A DNA stretch of 64,000 nt. Origin: Oscillospiraceae bacterium CM (lineage in GTDB: Bacteria; Bacillota; Clostridia; Oscillospirales; Oscillospiraceae). The notes under the pieces were generated by a model that ran no database searches, had not been told where the DNA came from, and was given only the letters and a program-made list of their open reading frames with translations. Below, one piece after another: positions 53,918 through 61,801 of the stretch; the first letter of the stretch is position 1, and each line of letters starts with the position of its first letter. Both the position numbers and the translations under genes were made by a program. The stretch covers positions 990,501-1,054,500 of the forward strand of contig CP072107.1 of assembly GCA_022870705.1 (NCBI GenBank), read 5' to 3'.

Positions 53918-56023
53918 TCACCGTGAATTTGACGCCGGGTAGTAGGGGCATTTGGTCCTGATACAGTCAACGTTTTTCTTAAATTGACCGCAGACATATT
54001 TTGTGTCGGGCAAGCCGGTAAAATAACCGGAATGATGGATAAAGCTTTGAATGGACGCGATCGCGTCACGTTTGCAGCAGCGCGGACCGCCATGCGCCGA
54101 CAGCGCCAGAAGCGCCTGACCGGAAGCAGCCAGCGCCCGGCCGCGTTCGTCACCGGACATTGGTGTGGATTTGCCGATGATGGAAGCGGCTATGCCGGTT
54201 CCGAGTGCCGCGCCGCAGCCCCCGAGATAGCCGCAGCTGCCACCTTTGACATCTTTCCCGCGGCGGATTGCTTCGGCGATATCGCTCCTCTCCCGGACGC
54301 CCGACGCGTTCTGATACGCCGCGACGAGGATAGCCGGGACGATGCTGTGATACTCCGGCCCGTGCATATTCAGGCCGGGCAGCGCAAAAACCAGTTGAGC
54401 CAGCTTGATGGGATCGCTTTCCACGCTGGCGGATAAAAAGCGCTCAGCGCGCTCGAGAATATCGCCGCTGTGGCAGCCGTCACAAATATAGTGCCCGTTT
54501 TCGCAGACAACGGCCGTTTCAAAGTCACGGTGGCAGATTTGACACGATTTATTCTCGGCAGTAGCCGAATAGACAAGTGGTTTGCCGCAGACGAGGCAGC
54601 CGGTCTTTCCTTCTTTACCACAGCAGCAGGATTCCTCGTGGCTTTGCGGCGCAGCTTCCGCCGCTGCATCGGTTGACTCTGTCATGGCCCGGAGCGCATC
54701 GGCATAATGGTTGATCCCTGTTTCAAGGATTTCCTGTATCGGTCTGCAATCGGGTGTGAGTGGGTCGGTGGCATTTTTATTCGCCGCAACAACACCGCAG
54801 CCGCCGCCGCAGATGACATCGTATTTGCACGTGCGGCACTTCTCAATTGAACGCACATCGCGTTTTCTCCAGGGCAGAACGATGTTGTCGTTCAAAGCGA
54901 CGGTCGGATAAAAAGTACCGAGGCGGTATTCTACACGGCCACAGCTGGCTGTGCAGCCGTATATCTCACCGTTTAAATCGAAGACCCATTCCGTTTTGCA
55001 GGCGGGGCAGGTGTCAAAGCTCGCCATATACGCCTCGCCGGTGTCGACAATGTGGCGCACGCCGTAGAAATCAGGGCGGTGAAATTTCTCAAGAATCGGG
55101 TGGCGCTTACTCATTTGCGAATACGCTGCCCACAGCGCCGTTTGTGTCAGCAAATGCTCCGGCTTGGCATAACAGCTGAAAAGCTCGTAGTTTCGACCGA
55201 TTTGCGTTTTAAACAGCGTTGGCGGCAGGTCGAGCCAGCCTTTTTTATCTAAAAACGCAGCAAGGCGGACAAGGTCTTCAAGGTTTTCGAGATCGACAAC
55301 CGTCCGGAGATTGACGGGGAACCCGGCACGGACGGCGGCGTCCATCCCTTCGATAACGCGGTCAAACGTCCCCTTATGGTTAGCTGTGGCGCGCCGCCGG
55401 TCGTGCACGTCGCGGCTGCCGTCCAGCGTGAACTGAATTTCCTTGACGCGCGCTTTTTTCAGAATATCGACGAACTCGACGAAATCATAACCGTTCGTCA
55501 CAGCGGCGACCTCATAACCTTCATCGGCACATTTGTCAACGATATACGCAATGGCTGCGCGTTGGGCCGGGCTGTTGATCAGCGGCTCACCGCCGAAAAG
55601 CGTGATAAACGGTTTTTTTGGATGGCTTGCAAAATTTGTCCGCGCGTAGTCAAAAAAAGCGTCAACTGTCTCGTTTGTGATGACCTGATGGTCGGCGGAA
55701 ACGCCGTTTTGATAGCAGTAAACGCAGGCTAGGTTGCAGCCGTAAGTCGGAATCAGCATCAGCTGAATTTGTGTATCGTCTATCTCGGCACGAAAATCGG
55801 CATATGCTTTTTCACCCACCGCCTTTTCGTCTGCCGCCTGCTCATAAGCATACCCGCGTTCAAGCAGATACGCTTTGAATGGCGCATCGGCAGTTTCAAG
55901 GTTGTCAAGCATGCTGTGTTCGCGGGCGTCCATTAAATCGAAGCTGCCGGACAGCGGATTGAAAATCGCGTACTCGCCGCCGTCCTGAAGTTTAATAACA
56001 ATATTATTTTTTGCCGGTATCAT
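53918..56023 (-). CDS. Radical SAM/SPASM protein with extra C-terminal cysteine-rich domain
   Basis: 701 residues from ATG 56023 (AGAGGG upstream). The N-terminal 80 residues (YAIFNPLSGSFDLMDAREH) resemble the peptide-handling part of peptide maturases. The radical SAM barrel has CNLACVYC (Cys96, Cys100, Cys103) and FGGEPL. A SPASM region follows, with CPAC, YGCTASC and CRTCKYDVICGGGC, giving ligands for auxiliary Fe-S clusters. After about residue 455 comes a second part with SCCCGK, CLVC, CQIC, ICDGCHSGD and then a helical domain (GPEYHSIVPAILVAAYQNASG, GGSCGYLGGCGAALGTGIA) that I believe is the DUF5714 family. The preceding 35-residue Cys-rich peptide gene is the likely substrate source. 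The reaction (thioether or other crosslink) is not readable. Confidence 0.85.
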   Translation of the reverse strand: MIPAKNNIVIKLQDGGEYAIFNPLSGSFDLMDAREHSMLDNLETADAPFKAYLLERGYAYEQAADEKAVGEKAYADFRAEIDDTQIQLMLIPTYGCNLACVYCYQNGVSADHQVITNETVDAFFDYARTNFASHPKKPFITLFGGEPLINSPAQRAAIAYIVDKCADEGYEVAAVTNGYDFVEFVDILKKARVKEIQFTLDGSRDVHDRRRATANHKGTFDRVIEGMDAAVRAGFPVNLRTVVDLENLEDLVRLAAFLDKKGWLDLPPTLFKTQIGRNYELFSCYAKPEHLLTQTALWAAYSQMSKRHPILEKFHRPDFYGVRHIVDTGEAYMASFDTCPACKTEWVFDLNGEIYGCTASCGRVEYRLGTFYPTVALNDNIVLPWRKRDVRSIEKCRTCKYDVICGGGCGVVAANKNATDPLTPDCRPIQEILETGINHYADALRAMTESTDAAAEAAPQSHEESCCCGKEGKTGCLVCGKPLVYSATAENKSCQICHRDFETAVVCENGHYICDGCHSGDILERAERFLSASVESDPIKLAQLVFALPGLNMHGPEYHSIVPAILVAAYQNASGVRERSDIAEAIRRGKDVKGGSCGYLGGCGAALGTGIAASIIGKSTPMSGDERGRALAASGQALLALSAHGGPRCCKRDAIASIQSFIHHSGYFTGLPDTKYVCGQFKKNVDCIRTKCPYYPASNSR

Positions 56024-56102
56024 CAGTTTCCCTCTATTCAAGAGTATTATATTGCAATCTGATAACGAGCAGTCTCACCGTCAGATCAAAGCCGGAAAAG
56101 CT

Positions 56103-56122
56103 GGGCGGCCTTTAAGCCGCCC
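56103..56122 (-). other. Hairpin between the Cys-rich peptide and its presumed maturase
   Basis: GGGCGGC-ctttaa-GCCGCCC; on the minus strand it is followed by AGCTTTT, a weak terminator. Partial termination here would give more peptide than enzyme message. Confidence 0.6.
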
Positions 56123-56131
56123 TGTTTTCAT

Positions 56132-56239
56132 TCAGTTATGGCAGCCGGCCACAACCTTCGATGATTTGGAGCAGCACTGCGCTGTCACAAAATTTGTGCA
56201 GCAGGTGGCGGCGGTCTCCTTTTTCGTAACCTTTTTCAT
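56132..56239 (-). CDS. 35-residue cysteine-rich peptide (candidate modified peptide precursor)
   Basis: AAAGGAGG lies 7 bases before the ATG. A basic start (MKKVTKKETAAT) is followed by Cys13-Cys14, Cys22-Cys23 and Cys33 and the ending GCHN. Five cysteines in 35 residues, two as CC pairs 7 residues apart, with Thr/Ser/Asn between. It lies 18 bases after the methyltransferase gene and about 110 bases before the radical SAM/SPASM gene on the same strand. Charged leader, Cys-rich core, maturase next door and a hairpin in between are the usual pattern of a ribosomally made, post-translationally modified peptide. It could instead be a small metal or metalloid binder. Confidence 0.75.
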   Translation of the reverse strand: MKKVTKKETAATCCTNFVTAQCCSKSSKVVAGCHN

Positions 56240-56257
56240 GTTGGTTACCTCCTTTCG

Positions 56258-56884
56258 CTAAGCGTCATATTTTACGGCCATCATGGTCAGGCTGATAAAA
56301 TCATAATTGTTTTTTACGTATTCTCGTCGCTTCAAAATAATAATTTCCTCAAAACCGGCCTTATGAACGCTTTCGAGATATTCCTGCTCGGTAACGGCAC
56401 CGCCGAAGCACTGTGCCCACGCCTCCGGGTCGTTTTTCACGCTGTCCGGCAGCGGGCTTTTCGTTACGGCGTCCGAAACAACAAATCGACCGCCGTTTTT
56501 TAAAACGCGGTAGATTTCCCGATAGGCCGCCACTTTGTCTCTGGTGTGATTAATAACACAATTACTCATAACGGCGTCGAAAAAATTGCTGTCAAACGGC
56601 AGCGCCTCAATATCCCCAACAACGAACCGTGTGTTTGCCGCCCCGGCCTCTTTTGAGGCACGGGTTGCCTCCCGAAGCATCGCATCGGTGATGTCGAGCC
56701 CGACAGCCAGACCATCCCGACCGGTCAGCTGCGCTGCTTCAATCGTCTCACGCCCACGGCCGCAGCCGAGGTCAAGAATCTTTTCACCGGCTGTAATATT
56801 CAAAAAGTCAAGATTGCTGCCGCAGCTCAAGTTATCGCAGCAGGCACTTTCGGTTGTATATCTTTTGATAATTTCTTGCCGCAA
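56258..56884 (-). CDS. ArsM-like SAM methyltransferase
   Basis: 208 residues if started at TTG 56884, which has GAGGGG upstream; TTG 56905 is an alternative. The class I SAM motif ILDLGCGRGRET is at about residue 37. Cys109 in MSNCVINH and Cys159 in WAQCFGGAV are 50 residues apart, the spacing of the two conserved arsenic-binding cysteines of arsenite methyltransferases (SNCV... and ECLGGAL). More cysteines are near the N-terminus (ACC, Cys15-16, and Cys21). Arsenite or another soft-metal or thiol acceptor is therefore likely. It is the first gene of the minus-strand run, under the operator at 56907. Confidence 0.85.
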   Translation of the reverse strand: MRQEIIKRYTTESACCDNLSCGSNLDFLNITAGEKILDLGCGRGRETIEAAQLTGRDGLAVGLDITDAMLREATRASKEAGAANTRFVVGDIEALPFDSNFFDAVMSNCVINHTRDKVAAYREIYRVLKNGGRFVVSDAVTKSPLPDSVKNDPEAWAQCFGGAVTEQEYLESVHKAGFEEIIILKRREYVKNNYDFISLTMMAVKYDA

Positions 56885-56899
56885 ATGTGTACACCCCTC

Positions 56900-56952
56900 T
56901 TGCAATATACCCCTAGTGGGTATATAATAGCATCATCGGAAAGCAAATGCAA
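56900..56952. promoter_or_regulatory. Divergent overlapping promoters around a CsoR/CstR-type operator
   Basis: Plus strand: TTGCAA (56900-56905), 17 bases, TATAAT (56923-56928), towards the fmdE-like gene. Minus strand: TTGCAT (56952-56947), 17 bases, TATTAT (56929-56924), towards the methyltransferase. The perfect repeat TATACCC-CTAGT-GGGTATA (56906-56924) fills the spacer of the plus promoter and lies just after the minus -10, so one bound repressor would block both. Confidence 0.8.
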
Positions 56953-57065
56953 GAGTCAAATTGATTTCATCCAACGCGACGCATAATCATGACATTAAAT
57001 ATGCGCCTGAAACAGCGATGATGCGCGATGAACTTGCCAAACGCAAGCAGAAGGGAACGATCAAA

Positions 57066-57593
57066 ATGGTAGACAAAGCAAAATGGGAAAAAGCCGTCGC
57101 TTTTCACGGTCACGCCTGCCCGGGGCTCGCCATCGGCGTCCGCGCCGCCGTTGAAGCAATGGCGCGGCTCAAAACAGGCGCGTCCGAAGATGAAGAGCTC
57201 GTCTGCGTGACGGAAAACGACGCCTGTGGCGTTGACGGCGTTCAGGTGCTGACGGGCTGCACCTTTGGGAAAGGGAATCTCCTGTACCGGGATACCGGTA
57301 AACAGGCCTTCAGCTTTTTCGACCGGCGGAGCGGCAGTAAAGTGAGGTTCATGCTCAAACGGCTTGAAAAAGAGATGAGCCGGGACGAGCGCATGGACTA
57401 TATTTTGTCAGCACCGCTGAGCGAGGTGTTTGCCATCACCGAGCCGGCATATGACCTGCCAGAAAAAGCGCGGCGGTTTCAAACTGTTTCCTGCCAGATT
57501 TGCGGTGAGGGCGCACCGGAGCATAAAATGCGCCTGCAAGAGGGGAAAACAGTCTGCCTCGATTGCTTCAAAGCGTACGACCGTGGTTTTTAA
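57066..57593 (+). CDS. FmdE-like protein with C-terminal zinc ribbon
   Basis: 175 residues from ATG 57066, with AAGGGAA upstream. FHGHACPGLAIGVRAA and ENDACGVDGVQVLTGCTFGKGNL are the FmdE-domain signatures (named after a molybdenum formylmethanofuran dehydrogenase operon gene; no methanogenesis is implied here). The C-terminus has CQIC and CLDC, a four-cysteine zinc ribbon. Transcribed from the promoter shared with the methyltransferase, so probably in the same regulon. Exact function unknown. Confidence 0.87.
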   Translation: MVDKAKWEKAVAFHGHACPGLAIGVRAAVEAMARLKTGASEDEELVCVTENDACGVDGVQVLTGCTFGKGNLLYRDTGKQAFSFFDRRSGSKVRFMLKRLEKEMSRDERMDYILSAPLSEVFAITEPAYDLPEKARRFQTVSCQICGEGAPEHKMRLQEGKTVCLDCFKAYDRGF

Positions 57594-57644
57594 GTGCCGC
57601 TTGACGGCTGATCGATTATAAAAAATAAAAAGGGGATTTGAAAA

Positions 57645-57860
57645 ATGAGTGCATACGATCAAATGAGCGCCAGCGAGCTGCGCGAAAAGCTCAAGGAACA
57701 GCAGGAGCTGTATGATGAGGTGGCGGAAGAGCGGCAGCTCATATTAGGCCAGCAGAATGTTCACTTGTCCGCCAAGCTTGTTGAGAAATACAAAAACGAG
57801 CTTGACGAAATTAAAAAGGGCGTTGAGACGCTTGAAAAGCTGCTTCGGGAAAAAGAATAA
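57645..57860 (+). CDS. Small coiled-coil protein, unknown
   Basis: 71 residues, highly charged and helical (ASELREKLKEQQELYDEVAEERQL..., EKYKNELDEIKKGVETLEKLL), with AGGGGAT before the ATG. Likely a short coiled coil. It may be the last gene of the fmdE-like unit (51 bases apart). Confidence 0.75.
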   Translation: MSAYDQMSASELREKLKEQQELYDEVAEERQLILGQQNVHLSAKLVEKYKNELDEIKKGVETLEKLLREKE

Positions 57861-57890
57861 AAAAAGAAGGGGGCATGCCCCCTTCTTTTT
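57861..57890. terminator. Terminator between convergent genes
   Basis: AAAAAGAAGGGGGCATGCCCCCTTCTTTTT, a perfect palindrome with T run, usable in both directions. Confidence 0.9.
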
Positions 57891-57911
57891 GTCAATCACC
57901 AGAACAGATGT

Positions 57912-58595
57912 TCAGTTGCCGCCGCTTTTAGGCAGATAGGGATAAATCAAATTGGCGATATGGTGGACGCTCATGGACTGGAGATACACTTTACCGGGTC
58001 CTGTTACGATGGTGTCGAACAGGCCTTCACCGCCAAAGAAAACATTTTTTAGGCCCTTGACCATTTGGATATCGAGACCGCACGTGGCGTCCATCGCGGC
58101 AAGAACGCCGGTGTCGCAAACGAGCGGCTCGCCCGGCGCGAGCGTGTATTCAACACAATGCCCGTCAATTTCAAGGAAAACAAGCCCGGGGCCTGTCATG
58201 CGCTGCATAATAAAGCCCTCGCCGCCGAAAATTCCGGCGCCGATTTTTTTCTGGAAGTGAACGGCCAGGTCAACGCCCGCCGTCGCCGCGAGAAAAGAGC
58301 GCTTCTGGCAGACGATCATTTCGCCAGGTGCCAGCTGGCGCGCGATGATGCGGCCGGGGAACGAGGAGGCAAAAGCGATTTCACAAGGCCCGTTTGCCGT
58401 GTACTGACTTAAAAACAGACTCTCACCGGTCAGCATTCTGCCAAGGATTTTACGCGCGCCGCCGCCGGATGTGGTGTCCGTCATGACGTTACCGCGGCAC
58501 CAGGTGCGCCCGCCTGCCTGACTGATCATGGTCTCACCCGGGTCGAGAGTGCAAATGACGACAGGGAGACTGTCGCCGACGATGTTATACCTCAT
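57912..58595 (-). CDS. AIM24/TIGR00266-type beta-sandwich protein
   Basis: 227 residues with repeated Gly-rich beta segments: LDPGETMISQAGG, LAPGEMIVCQ, FGGEGFIMQRMTGPGLVFLEI, LAPGEPLVCDTG and FGGEGLFDTIVTGPGKVYLQS. This pattern defines the AIM24 family (mitochondrial biogenesis AIM24 homologues). The bacterial role is unknown. Monocistronic on the minus strand. Confidence 0.88.
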   Translation of the reverse strand: MRYNIVGDSLPVVICTLDPGETMISQAGGRTWCRGNVMTDTTSGGGARKILGRMLTGESLFLSQYTANGPCEIAFASSFPGRIIARQLAPGEMIVCQKRSFLAATAGVDLAVHFQKKIGAGIFGGEGFIMQRMTGPGLVFLEIDGHCVEYTLAPGEPLVCDTGVLAAMDATCGLDIQMVKGLKNVFFGGEGLFDTIVTGPGKVYLQSMSVHHIANLIYPYLPKSGGN

Positions 58596-58652
58596 ATTTT
58601 TCGCCCTTTCATCGTTATACGCTTATTAAGCCGTCTTAAATAAACGGCTGAT

Positions 58653-60482
58653 TTATTCAACGGTGACGGATTTGGCGAGATTACGCGGCTTGTCGATGCT
58701 GCACCCGCGCAGCAGGGAGACGTAATAGGCGAAAAGCTGCATCGGGACGACGGCCAGTGACGGCAGAAGCACGTCGTGACAGTCAGGAATCGTTATGCTG
58801 TTGTCGGACGCGTGCGTGACGAGCGGCGTGCCGCTCTGCGTCGTCAGTGTCAAAATTTCTGCCCCGCGAGACTTCACTTCAACAATGTTGCTGACGGTTT
58901 TTTCGATGAGCTTTTTGTAAGACGCCACGGCGATGACAAGCGTGCCGTCCTCAATCAGCGAAATGGTGCCGTGCTTGAGTTCACCGGCGGCGTACGCGTC
59001 CGAGTGGATATAGGAAATTTCCTTGAGCTTTAAGGATGCCTCAAGCGACAGCGCGTAGTCGACGTTGCGACCGATAAAGAAGATATTTTCCTTGTTGAAA
59101 TAGAGGGAGGCGAGGTATTGGATGTGCTCTTTAGCCTTCAAAATATCATCAATTTTAGCTGGCAGTTCAAGGAGGCCGTCAACAATTTCGGCGTACGCCT
59201 CTGGGGAGACGGTGCCGCGGATATCGGCAAAATAGAGCGCAACGAGGTCTGCCACGGCGAGCTGCGTCGAGTAGGCCTTCGTTGTGGCGACAGCGATCTC
59301 TGGGCCGGCCCAGGTGTATAGGCACCAGTCAGACTCGGTGGCGATGACACTGCCGACGACGTTGACAATGGAGAGGACGCGCGCGCCGAGCTTCTTGGCC
59401 TCGCGCATGGCGGCGATCGTGTCCGCCGTCGTGCCGGACTGGCTGATGCAAATGACGAGCGTTGTCTCATCAACAAGCGGGGAAGAATAACGGAACTCGG
59501 AGGCCAGAACAGCTTCAACAGGGATGCGGGCAAGTTTTTCGATATTATATTTCGCCACAACGCCGACGTGGTAGGCCGAGCCGCAGCCGACTATATAAAT
59601 GCGTGTGATGCTTTTGATGTAGTCCGGCTCGATATCAATGCCGTCGAGGACGACGCGGCCGTTTTGCAGACGCGGCGAAATGGTTTTACGGATAGCCTCC
59701 GGCTGCTCCATAATCTCCTTGATCATGAAATGCTCCCAGCCGCCTTTCTCGGCAGCTGAAATATCCCAGTCAACGCGGCGCGGCTCTTTCTTGATTTCCT
59801 CAAGCTCGCTCGTGTAGATTTTAATTCCGCCAGGGGAGAGAAGCGCAATCTCGCCGTCGCACAGGTCGTAAACATCGCGCGTTTCAGAAAGAATGGCGGC
59901 CACGTCCGAGGCAAGGAAATTTTCACCGTCGCCGATGCCCAGCACAAGGGGGCTTTCTTTACGCGTCGCCAAGAGCTGGTCGGGATAATCCTCACAGACG
60001 ATGCCAAGCGCGTAAGAGCCTTCCATCCGTAAAACGGCTTCGGAAACGGCTTTTAAGATGTCACCCTTGTAAAAATACTGAATGAGATTGACGGCGACCT
60101 CCGTATCAGTCTCTGATTTAAACGCAAAGCCCTTGGCAGTCAGCATGTCACGAAGGCGGGCGTAATTTTCGATAATGCCGTTGTGGACGACGGCAATTTT
60201 TCCGCCGTCGCTGAGATGCGGGTGCGCGTTTTCGTCTGTTGGCTGGCCGTGTGTGGCCCAGCGGGTGTGGCCGATGCCGGTGTTGCCCTTTAAAAGACGG
60301 CCGCCGTCGAGCTTGTCACTCAAATGGCCGACGTAGCCCTTGGCCTTGCATAACGTGAGCTCCCCATCGGCGCAAACAACGACGCCGGCAGAATCATAAC
60401 CTCTGTATTCAAGCCGTTTGAGGCCGTCGAGCATAATGGGCGTGGCTTCGCGCTTGCCGGTGTATCCAACTATTCCGCACAT
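58653..60482 (-). CDS. glmS: Glutamine-fructose-6-phosphate aminotransferase
   Basis: 609 residues. N-terminal Cys2 nucleophile (MCGIVGYTGKREAT), HTRWATHGQPTDENAHPH, and two SIS domains (CGSAYHVGVVAKYNIEKLARI, SQSGTTADTIAAM), ending LAKSVTVE. Makes glucosamine-6-phosphate for peptidoglycan. Only 23 bases separate it from dapL, so there is no room for a glmS ribozyme. Confidence 0.97.
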   Translation of the reverse strand: MCGIVGYTGKREATPIMLDGLKRLEYRGYDSAGVVVCADGELTLCKAKGYVGHLSDKLDGGRLLKGNTGIGHTRWATHGQPTDENAHPHLSDGGKIAVVHNGIIENYARLRDMLTAKGFAFKSETDTEVAVNLIQYFYKGDILKAVSEAVLRMEGSYALGIVCEDYPDQLLATRKESPLVLGIGDGENFLASDVAAILSETRDVYDLCDGEIALLSPGGIKIYTSELEEIKKEPRRVDWDISAAEKGGWEHFMIKEIMEQPEAIRKTISPRLQNGRVVLDGIDIEPDYIKSITRIYIVGCGSAYHVGVVAKYNIEKLARIPVEAVLASEFRYSSPLVDETTLVICISQSGTTADTIAAMREAKKLGARVLSIVNVVGSVIATESDWCLYTWAGPEIAVATTKAYSTQLAVADLVALYFADIRGTVSPEAYAEIVDGLLELPAKIDDILKAKEHIQYLASLYFNKENIFFIGRNVDYALSLEASLKLKEISYIHSDAYAAGELKHGTISLIEDGTLVIAVASYKKLIEKTVSNIVEVKSRGAEILTLTTQSGTPLVTHASDNSITIPDCHDVLLPSLAVVPMQLFAYYVSLLRGCSIDKPRNLAKSVTVE

Positions 60483-60505
60483 ATCAAATACTCCTTAAAG
60501 CGAGA

Positions 60506-61723
60506 TTACAGAACGCCGACGACGCGCGAAACAGCCTCGACTGTCGCGTCGGCGTCGCCGAAGGCCGTCAGGCGGATATAGCCCTCGCCGGAAGGGCCGA
60601 AGCCCGCGCCCGGCGTTGTGACGACACAGGCTTTTTTTAATAGAAGATCGAAAAAGTCCCAAGAGCCGATACCGTTTGGCGTTTTGGCCCAGATGTACGG
60701 CGCGTTAACGCCGCCGTAAACCGTCATTCCGGCTTTGGAAAGTCCATCCCGGATGACCCGGGCATTGCTCAGATAATAGGCAATCGTCTCTTTTGTCTGC
60801 TTTTGACCGTCGGTGGTGTAAACGGCCTCAGCCGCCCGCTGGACGACGTATGGCACGCCGTTAAATTTCGTGTTCTGCCGCCGCATCCAGAGGTCTCGCA
60901 GGGAGACGCCGCCGCGCACAAGTGTTTTCGGCACAACTGTGTACGCGCAGCGCGTGCCGGTAAACCCGGCCGTTTTGGAAAAGCTGCGGAACTCGATGGC
61001 GCACGTTTCGGCGCCAGGAATCTCATAAATGCTGTGCGGGATCGTCTCGTCCGTTATGTAGGCTTCATACGCCGAGTCAAAAAGAATGACGGAGCCGTTT
61101 TTGTTGGCGTAGTCAACCCAGACCTTCAGCTGCTGCGCCGTTGCCGCGGCACCCGTCGGGTTATTTGGGGAGCAGATGTAGATGATATCGGGCGTTTTAT
61201 CCGGCAGGGCCGGGAAAAAGCCGTTCGCCTCGGTGCATGGGAGATAGACGAGATTAGACCAGCGCCCGTCAGGCCCGAGCGCTCCGGCGCGGCCTGCCAT
61301 CGCATTTGTGTCAATATAAACAGGGTAGACGGGATCGCAGACGGCGACGATGTTGTCAACGGCAAAAATATCCCCGATATTGCCGCAGTCGCTCTTCGCA
61401 CCGTCGGATACGCAGATGTCGTTCACATCAAACGTGACGCCGCGTGCGGCGTAATCGTTATGATAAATGGCGTTTTTCAAAAAATCATAGCCGCACGAGT
61501 CGTCGCTGTACCCTCTGAAGGTTTCTTTTTTTCCCATTTCGTCAGTTGCCTGACGCATCGCACTGACGACAGCGGGCGCAAGCGGCTGCGTTACGTCGCC
61601 GATGCCGAGGCGGATCAGGGGCATTGGCGGGTTTTCAGCCAAAAAGGCTTTGACGCGGCGGCTGATTTCCGGAAAAAGATAACCGCCGGGTAGTTTTGTA
61701 AAGTTATCGTTGATTTTTAGCAT
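60506..61723 (-). CDS. dapL: LL-diaminopimelate aminotransferase
   Basis: 405 residues from ATG 61723 (GGAGGTCAC upstream). [46 protein letters not shown] and [18 protein letters not shown] (PLP-lysine). Makes LL-DAP directly from tetrahydrodipicolinate, bypassing succinylation or acetylation. Next to dapF, so meso-DAP for wall and lysine is made by consecutive gene products. Confidence 0.96.
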   Translation of the reverse strand: MLKINDNFTKLPGGYLFPEISRRVKAFLAENPPMPLIRLGIGDVTQPLAPAVVSAMRQATDEMGKKETFRGYSDDSCGYDFLKNAIYHNDYAARGVTFDVNDICVSDGAKSDCGNIGDIFAVDNIVAVCDPVYPVYIDTNAMAGRAGALGPDGRWSNLVYLPCTEANGFFPALPDKTPDIIYICSPNNPTGAAATAQQLKVWVDYANKNGSVILFDSAYEAYITDETIPHSIYEIPGAETCAIEFRSFSKTAGFTGTRCAYTVVPKTLVRGGVSLRDLWMRRQNTKFNGVPYVVQRAAEAVYTTDGQKQTKETIAYYLSNARVIRDGLSKAGMTVYGGVNAPYIWAKTPNGIGSWDFFDLLLKKACVVTTPGAGFGPSGEGYIRLTAFGDADATVEAVSRVVGVL

Positions 61724-61768
61724 ATGCCGTGTGACCTCCAGGTATGAAAATGAACTTTGGTGTTTATC

Positions 61769-61794
61769 GTAGGGGCAGACCTTGTGTCTGCCCA
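61769..61794 (+). repeat. REP-like palindrome, copy with CAGAC stem
   Basis: GTAGGGGCAGAC-ctt-GTGTCTGCCCA, in the 78-base gap between dapF and dapL. Confidence 0.75.
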
Positions 61795-61801
61795 TTTTCA
61801 T

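Noticed and set aside
56900-56960. ArsR operator for the ArsM-like gene
   Set aside because: The palindrome TATACCC-N5-GGGTATA matches the CsoR/CstR pattern repeated at the regulator gene in this region, not an ArsR site; no arsR is present.
60483-60505. glmS ribozyme
   Set aside because: Only 23 bases lie between dapL and glmS and no ribozyme core is present.
60803-61693. Open frame of 296 codons antisense to dapL
   Set aside because: It lies wholly opposite a clear aminotransferase, has no family motif and is a normal by-product of GC-rich codon use. The same applies to long antisense frames over purF (62794-63576), accA (30142-30843), ybeY/phoH (7058-7672) and aroA.
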